NCBI GenBank assembly: GCA_037783545.1
Contig: JBBELK010001111.1
Span: 186,001-250,000, forward strand
Length of the DNA stretch: 64,000 nucleotides
Direction: 5' to 3'
From: Henricia sp. BOLD:AAB3569
Lineage: Eukaryota > Echinodermata > Asteroidea > Spinulosida > Echinasteridae
Of this stretch, positions 32,501 through 38,747 are shown piece by piece. Position numbers and translations under genes: made by a program. Below the pieces are notes generated by a model. That model was given only the letters and a program-made list of their open reading frames with translations, did no database searches and had not been told where the DNA came from. Position 1 is the first letter of the stretch; the number at the start of each line of letters is the position of its first letter.

Positions 32501-34274
32501 CGTTAGGCCATGCCTGGCTGGAAATTTGTTATCTGCACATACAATGGAATGTGACAGAAGCTAAAAAATGTAACTCATTTCTTATGAAACGGGCTGCCAC
32601 TTCTAAAAATAAAATAGTGATATGGAATATTGGCATGTTCATGATCTGGACAATCATCCTCTATAAAATATAAAGAAATAAGGAATCTACAAACTGCCCT
32701 TCACTTTACAGCCACAGTCTATAAAAACGGATAAATAAATTAATTTTGTACTCATCTGGCATATTCAAAGTCAGTTTGGTTTCCAACCGGTGAAGTAGTA
32801 GCCTTGATATTGCAAATTTGTAATCCTCCATGTATGAACATTTGATCAATAAAAAAGTTGGGTGGCTATATGTAACTTAATTTTTTGACTGTTTTGGCAG
32901 TTTGACGGCAACCTTTAGTGTGAACGTGCCCCAAACCAGGACCTGAGATATGATTAAAATCTGCCCCCCGCTACAAAATAAAGTATACACCAATCCGGTA
33001 ATAAGGTCTTCTTCCCTGTATATCCGCCATAGCTGGGGGGCTTCCACTGAATGAACTGTATGTTTTTGTTGTTGCTGAAGCTGCATTTGTTTACTTCGAA
33101 CAAGTTGCGCGTCTTTGTAGGGTTGTGTGCGCGCGAAGGCGGGCGCGTCGCGTGTACGCAAAGGCGGGCGCGTTGCGTATACGCGAAGGAGGCTCGTTCG
33201 TGCATGTAATGGATATGAGCGCTTTTCGTTCTAACAGCAACACAAAACGCACAGCCCATGCACTGGACGCCCCCCAGCTATGGCGGATATGCAGGGAGGA
33301 GACCTTAGTTACCGGATTGGTGTATACTGGCACAAGAGGGTGCTGCACACTTTTTCTTGGACCCCAGATCGAAAATCTTGCCATTTCATGTTGAGATAGG
33401 TTAAAAGGAATACAAACAAAATCAGCCCTAATGAAAATGACAAAAAAGTAATTTTGACCTCCGTATAGCCCACTTCTTATAATACTTGAAGCACAAATAC
33501 TCGAAGCGTGGACGCAACAGAGCTTCTGTAAAAACAAATATATTTTCTGTCATCAAGATGAGAATCGTTTTATCACTGCGGTTGCACGTGCTGGTCTAAG
33601 CCCCGACTATGCCGAGAACCAGCCTTGCGGCTTGCCAGCTACAGCGGCACAATCGGCCACTGGAGCAGTGAGTTTGTTTTCGTGCGATCCACGGAGGATG
33701 GCCAGCTATGTCTCCTTTGATCTCGACTCATCAAAAGACCTGATGCTGGCCGAAGTGACAGTCAGAGTGTTTCCTGTCGAACACTGCCAAAGAGGTAATG
33801 GTAATTGCACTTTTTGCAGGCAAATATGACTTGTAGGTTCTATTAAACCTTTTACACTGCCCATTGCCAACCGGATGGTAGATAGTAAAATTCGGTATGA
33901 CTTGTGGCAGGAATGCGGACAAGTCAGAGAGCACTATTTGGGGGGTTTCATGATGTTTTTCAGGTAAACGTATTAATTCAAAGTTTCATTATCAATTGTT
34001 CTGTCTTGTTTTAGCTGCCCTCCCAGTGATGCTACAAGGACGGTCAGCTTCGTTCGAAGGTGTTCTCCGGAGTACGATAGGAAATGCAATCCCGCTGGCG
34101 ACCATGATGACAACATCGGCCCAACTGTGTGGCTTGTTCTGCCTCAGACAGCCTGGATGCTCGTCCTTCAGCTTTGGGCAAACCAACAACCAATGCCATC
34201 TTTATAGCCTTGACTTGAACCAGATACAAATAATTCCTAACAATGATTCCATTGTCTTTATTATTCATTTCTGA
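11406..34274 (+). CDS. Tandem F-type lectin / PAN-domain protein gene (5' incomplete)
   Basis: Seven exons join in frame: 11406-11513, 19076-19171, 20178-20435, 24464-24565, 28233-28331, 33558-33794 and 34015-34274 (stop TGA). They encode two F-type lectin (fucolectin/tachylectin-4-like) domains, each split over three exons in the same places, then a PAN/apple-like domain. Both modules show the GKPT-Q-S-T start, PWWRVYL, an R-x-x-CC site and a C-terminal MASYVSFD...LMLAEVTV segment. All seven junctions are phase 1, so each module is a symmetric, shuffle-ready cassette. The family is known for secreted carbohydrate-binding defence proteins; ligand and secretion are inference here. No signal-peptide exon was found upstream, so more exons probably lie 5' or in unread sequence. 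The introns are packed with transposable elements. Confidence 0.88.
12006..13151 (+). mobile_element. Inverted-repeat element with CACGAAGAGACAAA repeats
   Basis: About 40 bases from ATGGCACGCTAAAGCGG to CAACACTGATAAT at 12006-12052 recur inverted at 13111-13151. Inside, CGTTTTCACGAAGAGA is repeated several times (12273, 12361, 12403, and inverted or related copies to 12760), with linked AATGTCTTTGGAAA. A 19-base direct repeat (GACACAGTAATGGCGGATA) lies just outside both ends (11963 and 13158). It has no coding capacity and sits in the first recognised lectin intron. Confidence 0.75.
14270..14475 (+). mobile_element. Short CTCGTACTCGG-rich inverted-repeat element
   Basis: The segment is built of TACTCG/CGAGTA words in both orientations. 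Its right end ACTCGACTACAACACTGG matches the terminal style of the elements at 38748-41061 and 63300-63620 (CAGNGTTGTAGT on the other strand). The CAG-start ends suggest a hAT-like non-autonomous element; the left end is unclear. Confidence 0.6.
15330..15532 (+). mobile_element. tRNA-Leu-derived SINE with AACAT target duplication
   Basis: The head is tRNA-like: A box TGGCCGAGCGGTC, a CTTAAG anticodon-like loop as in tRNA-Leu(TAA), and B box GGTTCGATTCC. Then comes GTGCCCTTGAGCAAGGCACT, a block common in animal SINEs, and a terminal (ATAA)n tail. AACAT flanks both sides (15325-15329 and 15533-15537), and removing the insert restores the LINE reading KPSKKFNIAKL. Confidence 0.87.
16574..17210 (+). 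repeat. 80-base direct repeat pair
   Basis: The stretch GAGTTTTTATCGCATGGACA to AAGACGGGGTATAACAAT occurs at 16576-16652 and 17130-17206 with three or four differences. The palindrome's right arm holds a third, inverted piece. Confidence 0.8.
16632..16808. repeat. Near-perfect palindrome of about 177 bases
   Basis: CAAGACGGGGTATAACAAT...CACCCGAGGG on the left is mirrored by ...CCCGAGGGTGTTAAAAC...TTGTTATATCCCGTCTTGG on the right, around a GAGGCAAAGCCTC centre. It would form a long cruciform, typical of a foldback element. Confidence 0.85.
17240..18230. other. GC-rich low-complexity DNA, no gene
   Basis: It is rich in CCGTCGC/GTCTGCCGTCCC words, including a short tandem run at 17320-17395 (GCGTCGGTCTGCCGTCCC-like). 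Open frames on both strands are compositional and show no domain. It is the interior of the composite insertion. Confidence 0.6.
19076..19171 (+). CDS. Lectin module A, exon 2
   Basis: Acceptor TTTAATCCAG and strong donor G/GTAAGTATT. The product contains HPWWRVYLQAEHCLGEITV and then RKDCCG. R-K-D-C-C followed by the Arg of the next exon (ENR) resembles the family fucose-binding motif R-x-D-x4-R with adjacent cysteines, with one extra residue before the last Arg. Module A therefore looks binding-competent, which is inference. Confidence 0.87.
19233..19570. mobile_element. Nested foldback element (TGTTCTAAAGAC ends)
   Basis: The outer ends TGTTCTAAAGAC (19233) and GTCTTTAGAACA (19559-19570) are perfect 12-base inverted repeats followed by GTCGCGTCG-rich arms. 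An inner inverted repeat at 19343-19492 (AAAGACGCAGGC, CAATGCGCGCGCG) is a separate foldback, related to the one at 63095-63235. It lies in the 1 kb intron between module A exons 2 and 3. Confidence 0.82.
20178..20435 (+). CDS. Lectin module A, exon 3
   Basis: Acceptor TTTGTGTCAG and donor ACAAG/GTAAGG flank 258 bases. The product starts ENRFITAVARAGLSP, includes a Cys-rich mid-portion (KPCGL, LFPCD) and ends with LMLAEVTVKEYPHEYCS. It is the C-terminal half of the first lectin domain and aligns along its length with 33558-33794. It carries six extra residues (NPLVSN region) that the second copy lacks. Confidence 0.9.
20565..21147. mobile_element. TTTGC-saturated inverted-repeat element, copy 1
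   Basis: The left end AAAGTCTCGTCTACACTGG pairs with the right end CCAGTGTAGACGGGGCTTTT. Between them TTTGC/GCAAA (often TGTTTGCAAACA-like) recurs many times in both orientations. No protein frame is seen. It is the same family as 21377-22870. Confidence 0.85.
21226..21375. repeat. Short inverted-repeat element shared with 45840-46000
   Basis: TTGGTTTGGGAATGATGCCAAAGG and its mirrored half (GACCTCATTCCTAAACCAAA) form a small foldback, flanked by TGCGCGCAT words. The same unit occurs inverted near 45840-46000. Confidence 0.65.
21661..22596. mobile_element. Foldback element with GGCTGGTTACCGGAATAT ends (nest level 3)
   Basis: The arms run from GGCTGGTTACCGGAATAT to CTTGTTCTTTCTGTAC and are mirrored at 22490-22596. 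A second copy, without the level-4 insert, is at 36051-36730. Confidence 0.85.
21892..22060. mobile_element. ATAGACTACTAAAGTG element (nest level 4)
   Basis: ATAGACTACTAAAGTG at the left and CACTTTAGTAGTCTAT at the right are perfect 16-base inverted repeats; GTTGCCATGG/CCATGGCAAC words are also mirrored inside. The homologous site at about 36285 in the other level-3 copy is empty. Related copies are at about 60865-61070 and 61285-61900. Confidence 0.88.
23384..23638. mobile_element. Foldback element with TTGCAAAAACA ends
   Basis: TTGCAAAAACAGATAAGTG at the left mirrors CACTTATATGTTTTTGCAA at the right. Inside, CTGTATTGCCTTGCAGAAAA mirrors TTTTCTGCAAGGCAAGACAG. It is noncoding and lies in the intron before module B. 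Confidence 0.82.
23646..24245 (-). pseudogene. LINE reverse transcriptase C-terminal relic
   Basis: On the - strand, ELSSLNNAGEQVGLQI...KTKFMTNF (24245 down) and then RMLRLTLRDKVRHTVIRPK...WRLAGHMSRKRDKRWTKRLTEW (23830-23650) follow the C-terminal part of non-LTR reverse transcriptases. Stops and shifts separate the parts. It is a different LINE lineage from the one at 51015-54590. Confidence 0.8.
24464..24565 (+). CDS. Lectin module B, exon 1
   Basis: Acceptor TTTCAACAG and donor CACAC/GTAAGAT. The product is DLPLRGKPTAQNST...AAVDGSINTFSHT, a textbook start of an F-type lectin domain, closer to family consensus than module A. Phase 1 at both ends. A LINE relic on the - strand lies just upstream in the intron. 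Confidence 0.9.
25240..25560 (+). mobile_element. tRNA-derived SINE in left arm
   Basis: A tRNA-like head (GTGTGGTCTAGTGGGTA A box; GTGGGTTCTAGCCCC B box) is followed by GTGTCCCTGGGCTAGGCACTT, the SINE block also seen at 15330, and a long body with an (ATT)n tail at 25545. The mirrored copy is at 27085-27380. Confidence 0.82.
25612..26103 (-). pseudogene. Inverted copy of the Academ-like C-terminus
   Basis: From SGLKKTDCSTFDKYRWEQ to the Cys-rich end this is the mirror of 26650-27028 with only a few residue changes (for example K for E). The first 50 residues come from unrelated shifted sequence. It lies in the left arm. Confidence 0.8.
26035..27028 (+). pseudogene. Academ-like transposon protein, C-terminal part, broken
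   Basis: A first frame (to 26302) reads ...SIKQMERTQRSYSEQITITV...LQEYVFKWMLQNV. After a shift, the frame at 26327-27028 carries IHALSGCDSTSK (an H2TH-like box found in repeat-encoded XPG/FEN-like nucleases), LREHIHVKRAYLQCKMW, and a C-terminal cysteine cluster (CKCPTSCMSTKTCTCRERNIKC) resembling a CXC/tesmin-type zinc motif. N-terminal domains are missing. Similar proteins are abundant repeat products in cnidarian, mollusc and echinoderm genomes. Confidence 0.65.
27085..27380 (-). mobile_element. tRNA-derived SINE in right arm (mirror copy)
   Basis: It is the reverse complement of 25240-25560 at the same relative place in the other arm. Its presence in both arms means the arms were duplicated or homogenised after the SINE inserted. 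An insertion near 27467-27520 distinguishes the right arm. Confidence 0.82.
28233..28331 (+). CDS. Lectin module B, exon 2
   Basis: Acceptor TTTCTTTTTAG and donor TGTG/GTAAGTAC. The product contains FPHPWWRVYLEDEYCLGVITV then RRGCC. Compared with module A and the family motif R-x-D, the Asp position is Gly, so fucose binding by this domain may be altered. Confidence 0.9.
28780..29629. mobile_element. ATTCGGAATGC-saturated inverted-repeat element
   Basis: The ends AGCCCCCGTCACACT and AGTGTGACTGGGGTA pair, and TAA flanks both (28777-28779; 29630-29632). The interior contains dozens of GAATGC/GCATTC and ATTCGA/TCGAAT words in both orientations, with no coding frame. The PIF/Harbinger-like assignment rests only on the TAA duplication. 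Confidence 0.85.
30330..32470. repeat. AT-rich DNA with recurring TGTCCTCTCCAGAA word
   Basis: TGTCCTCTCCAGAA or its complement (with at most one or two changes) occurs near 30481, 30648, 30926, 31258, 32070 and 32369. No terminal repeats or gene are recognised. Confidence 0.5.
32983..33329. mobile_element. Foldback element with GTATACACCAATCCGGTAA ends
   Basis: The left arm (32983-33041: GTATACACCAATCCGGTAA...TATCCGCCATAGCTGGGGGGC) mirrors the right arm (33269-33329). The middle has tandem AAGGCGGGCGCGT words. It sits about 230 bases upstream of lectin module B exon 3. Confidence 0.85.
33558..33794 (+). CDS. Lectin module B, exon 3
   Basis: Acceptor CATCAAG and donor AGAG/GTAATG. The product starts DENRFITAVARAGLSPDYAENQ and ends LMLAEVTVRVFPVEHC, nearly parallel to 20178-20435. 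Several synonymous and conservative differences suggest a duplication of the three-exon module that is not very recent. Confidence 0.9.
34015..34274 (+). CDS. PAN/apple-like terminal exon
   Basis: Acceptor CTTGTTTTAG; the frame runs to TGA at 34272-34274. The 86-residue product has the PAN/apple signature of a short Cys cluster (LCGLFCLRQPGCSSFSF) and a later Cys before HLYSL. PAN domains bind proteins or sugars in secreted proteins; its role next to the lectin domains is inferred. The intron before it is only 220 bases and holds no repeat. Confidence 0.82.
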
Positions 34275-35374
34275 ATTTGCAAAACACGACAGCGGAAATA
34301 ATGTGAGGTAAATTCCCTTGTCATCGTGATTTTCCGACTGGTTTCCAGAAACGTAGCCGATGTTATTTTAGTGCTGGCCGATTTTACGAAAATGTTTAGC
34401 TTGCGCAACGTTTGAAAATGATCGCAAAATGGTTGCACAAAAATTATGCAGGAAAGCGTTGCACAAGCAAACTTATTGAAATCGGCTACAGGGTGTTACT
34501 TTGTCCTAATAATGCACTGCACACATGCACACTAAAATGTGATTAGACTTGCTACAGATGCACCGCCACGCAGATAACAGTTGTGATTTGAATGTGAACC
34601 GTCACATTTGAAATTGATATAAATGTACGGGCGTAATTCCGGTTCTAGGAAGAGAAATGTTACGATTGGCCAGGAATTAAGGGAAAATGGAAGTTCGAAC
34701 TTGAAACTGAAAAGTGTGATACCTGCAGTGCATGTCCACCCGTTTTGACTGAAAATTGTATTCGCATAATAAGGTTAATTTTTTTTATTAAGCTTTTTGT
34801 TTAATTTCACATTGTCTGAATCTGTTATTCAGCTGTATAAAAATACATGCACAGCCGTTGCGGGAATGCATACAGAATAATCACAACGCACTTAGATTAT
34901 ATAATACAAATTATATCTTTAAAACATTTCTTTATATAAAGTTACAACACTGATCAAAAAGATCAACACTGATCAAAAGTTCTTTAAAATAAAAAATAAA
35001 ACGTTCCGTTTTCTTTTGTAGAGATGTGACCTGCTTCATCATAAACTGGATTAACTATAAGCCCAGGGGCCACTACCCATTCGAAGTAGATGCCGTCTGT
35101 AACCATAAATCCATTTTACGATCGAGCGCTGTATCAAAAACTAAGAAAACATTTAGGTATTTTTATCTTTTGCAAGGTATATGTAATTAGGGTCTATGAG
35201 GCTCAATTAGTTTTGCTTGTAGTGGGCGGAAAGTTGCATCAATGTGCAGACGCACGTGTACATTACACTGTAGGGCCTACTAGATGTGCATATTTTAATT
35301 GATGTATATTTTGCGACTGTGGAATTTACGTGTTTACTTTTGAAAACATAGCTCTGGTCACGCATGGCTCCCAC
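34275..35374. other. Intergenic DNA downstream of lectin gene, no feature seen
   Basis: Unique-looking AT-rich sequence after the stop codon. No clear polyadenylation signal, repeat or open frame is supported. Confidence 0.5.
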
Positions 35375-35943
35375 TTACCAATGGCCAGTGCGCCCCCTCC
35401 CCTTTCCGGGACTATGAGCGAAATCAAATGACTATAAGTTTAAACGGTAGTTTTTAACTGTATAGGAAACCTCGTCCCACTAAAGGGCCTGTCACACACT
35501 AACGATGTACCTCGCCGGGACTAAACCGGAGCACACAATAATTAACAACGGCGAGAAAATCGGCGGAGCTCCGTTGAGAAGGTAATTGGCCGTATAGCAA
35601 TACCGATGTAGTACCGGCGTTCCCGTTGTGATACCGTTGTGATACCGATGTAAGAGCCGATGTGCTACCGAATACCACTTTTCTGTCACCTATATAGTGT
35701 TACCGATGCGCCGCCGATGTTATACCGATGTGTCACCGTTGACCGGAGCTATAGCGGAGTGATACCGTTGTACTGCCGTTGTAGTCCCGTTGATCGCTCC
35801 GGCAGCGCAACGGCAGAAATTGTTGAGCATGTTCAAAAACGTATACCGTCGCCTTTCAATTTGTTTAGCATCTGACGATGTCCTGACGATCGATGTACTA
35901 CCGTTTTTAGCGATGCGATACCGTTGCGCTGCCGTACTAGTAC

Positions 35944-36839
35944 TAGCCTTGTTCAAGGCTATGGAATTGTGTGAATCCGTGAAGAATTTGCATGTATGCT
36001 GTGCAGCGAAAGTGCGCCATCGCGCGGTGAATTGTAGCCAACTGCAAAATAGTCTGGTTACCGAAATATCTTGGTCTGAATCCTAACTTCACGCGCGAGG
36101 CTGGATCATAGCCTTGTTCTTTATGTACTCGATGTGTTTTATGGGCGGGGGACTCTTTATGCTAATTTTTCAAAGAGAGCACCGAGACGTAAAAGCTCAT
36201 TGGTTAACAGTTGTTTTGACAGAACAATACGGTGCCGTTTGAAAAATAGCAGATTTTCCGTATACGTAGCCTATACCCAGTTGGTGAGTTCACAAACACG
36301 TCATACTTTCACAGAAAATATGTGAGGGATATCTTCTGGTCTTCGTGAAAGTCATCAATTTGCCATTTGTAGGCTGCATAATTCAAACTACCGTTGATTT
36401 CCTCAGTTGTAACACTACGTGTGATGTCGCCATAATTGCATCAGACAGGCCTACATACTGTAGTGTACACTACACATGTAAGACGTACAAACGTTTATGC
36501 TTGCAAACCGGTCACGTACGCCCCATTTGACCAGAGCAGTGAGCTCTGATTGAATGTTATGTAAGATATTAATATTTACAAGCACTCGGGTTTCGCATAA
36601 GTAATTGCGTCGGATTTCCAACGCAGTTATAAAGAAACACATAACAAATCGAATACATAAAGAACAAGGCTAAGATCCGGCCTCGTCCGTGAAGTCAGGA
36701 TTCAGACCAAGATATTACAGTAACCAGACTATTTGCCAGTTGGCTACAATTCACCGCGTGGTTGCGCACTTTCGCTGCATAGCATACAGGCAAATTCTTC
36801 ACGGATTCACACAATTTCATAGCCTTGGACAGGGCTATA
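35944..36839. mobile_element. Foldback element with AGCCTTG ends, nested
   Basis: The arms of about 100 bases (CATGTATGCTGTGCAGCGAAAGTGCGC region) are mirrored at 36740-36839. It shares its terminal AGCCTTG...AAGGCTATG word with 21585-22674 but not its arms. Confidence 0.75.
36051..36730. mobile_element. Second copy of the GGTTACCG...GGTAACC foldback
   Basis: It matches 21661-22596 over most of its length (GAGAGCACCGAGACGTAAAA, GATTTCCAACGCAG and others) but lacks the ATAGACTACTAAAGTG insert, giving the empty site. In both loci it sits at the centre of an AGCCTTG-ended foldback. Confidence 0.85.
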
Positions 36840-37039
36840 CTAGTACCGATACTTAAATCGCCAAATTTGTGCTCCGGTATAGCTCCGGCGAGCCAAATCG
36901 GATAGGTGTGACAGGCCCTTTACCAATGGCCAGTGCGCCCCCTCCCCTTTCCGGGACTATGAGCGAAATCAACGACTAAGTTTGAGCAGTGACTATAAAC
37001 GGTAGTTAACTGTAGCCTATAGTAAACCTCGTCAAATTT

Positions 37040-38739
37040 AGGTTCTTGTGACTTTGCATATTATCTTAGTATAACAAGAATCTATTATCAGGAATGAAAA
37101 CAATGAAGAACAAGAAATTGGGAGCTAAAATTTCCTTTGCTGTGAGGTTGCATTAACAATGTTCATTATCGAAGTTCGATTGCATAGCTCAATCAAACCC
37201 AGACAGTTTGGAACTGTAATTAAAGTTGGGATACGGTGTCCCATGTTACATCGGATACCTTTTTACCCTATATTTTTGGACTTACGAATTCCATTAATAA
37301 ATAGTTTTCAGAAATACCAGCAGTTGAATGAGATAATTAAAAAACCTCTATTATTTGTGACAAAATATCTGTCAACTAAATGGAATTTTGTGCAAATGCA
37401 GACCGTGTGATATTCGGCGTTTTTCAACAGATGTCTTTGAACCACATACAATTTCAAGTTAGAAACCCATCAATATAGATTACAAATGATTGTTTAGACT
37501 GCGGACTGTGTGCTAATGTCAGATTCAACAGATCACTTTCTCAGGGTCGGAGTGAAATAAGAGAAATTAGCGTGGGGTCCGCGTGACATCGGTAACCATT
37601 AATTTGTCAAATAATTCAAAATTACTAAACTCCATCAAGACTGAAGACCCAAAACTTATCACAGAACAGGCAAAGCAACCATATTGTGTAACATCATTTG
37701 TAAATGTCATTTTGTTGCTCACTTATGATATGTTGTTGAAATGAAGAAATATCACACTATGTGTCCCAACTTCATTGAACGACCCATACGGTAGCCCTAG
37801 TCGCTGGTATCCCTATCCTCTATTCAGTTGTAATAAGTGCATGGAGAAAGGAAAACATCCTCCATTGTGCAACATCACACGCTTTACGCGCACCACTGAT
37901 TAGTGTTTGCTTCCGGTTCCGACTGTAAATCATTTTAATCTGTATAGCTCTAATGTACATGGATGACAAATCATCCCAAATTTAGCGGAATTGGAACCGA
38001 TTTACTTTACAGTGAAGCAAGCAGTAGAGGCAAATATTATTTTAAATTTAAAACTACATGTATTAAAGTCATTTATCTTAAAACGGGAATCGTGAAACTA
38101 CATGTACATATGTAGCTGCCTTTAAGAATATCTAGATTATCCAAAATATCCAGAGATTAATTTAGCAGCTTAATCTAATAGGGTTGGTCACATGAAAATA
38201 CAAAGTAATGACAAGGTAATCATATACTTACAATAGGCTTAACATTACTATCTCCTATACTTTTTCAGCTGATTAATAAATTTGCACCCATCATTAAATA
38301 TGTAATAGTCTCCTGTGAACCTGTTACATATTTCATTGCCACAAAATAAATATAGATACTGATCAAATGTCAATTGTGCCATTTAACCCGTTGATTGCCG
38401 CTATCTTTTTCACATCTTCAGATTAACACAACAGACAAATATTTTTTTTAATTCTGAAAATACTCAATTTCAGAATTTACCACTTTCGACTTAGAAAAAT
38501 TTATGTGTACCTCTTGAGTTGCACAAAACAATCAAGGTGTGCAATAACATTAGGGGTGATCCTGCATTCCTTCAGAAGCCCTCGGCTGCAGCACACGCTT
38601 TCTGCCCCATCTCCACCAATGTTTCAACACTGGGGGAGGCTAACTTGAAAGTGGCAGATTCTGAAATTCTGCATGGCTTTTAAACCTACTTCTCAGACAA
38701 AACTGATGCAAGTCACGCAATAAGATTCGTCATATAATA
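37040..38739. other. Intergenic DNA, no feature seen
   Basis: AT-rich sequence without recognised repeats, RNA genes or supported open frames. Confidence 0.5.
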
Positions 38740-38747
38740 CCTTGTTT

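Larger units (their letters stand above)
35481..36922. mobile_element. ACCGATGT/ACCGTTG-saturated inverted-repeat element
   Basis: TAAAGGGCCTGTCACAC at the left and GTGTGACAGGCCCTTTA at the right are perfect inverted ends. Its own DNA (35481-35940 and 36840-36922) repeats TACCGATGT, ACCGTTG and GCTCCGGC words. The elements 35944-36839 and 36051-36730 are nested inside. Confidence 0.88.
35375..37037 (+). repeat. Direct repeat of about 105 bases flanking a nested element
   Basis: TTACCAATGGCCAGTGCG...GAGCGAAATCAA and the following AAACGGTAGTT...ACCTCGTC occur at 35375-35476 and 36920-37031. The copies lie immediately outside the TAAAGGGCCTGTCACAC element. This is far longer than any target duplication, so a local tandem duplication predates or accompanies the insertion. 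Confidence 0.8.
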
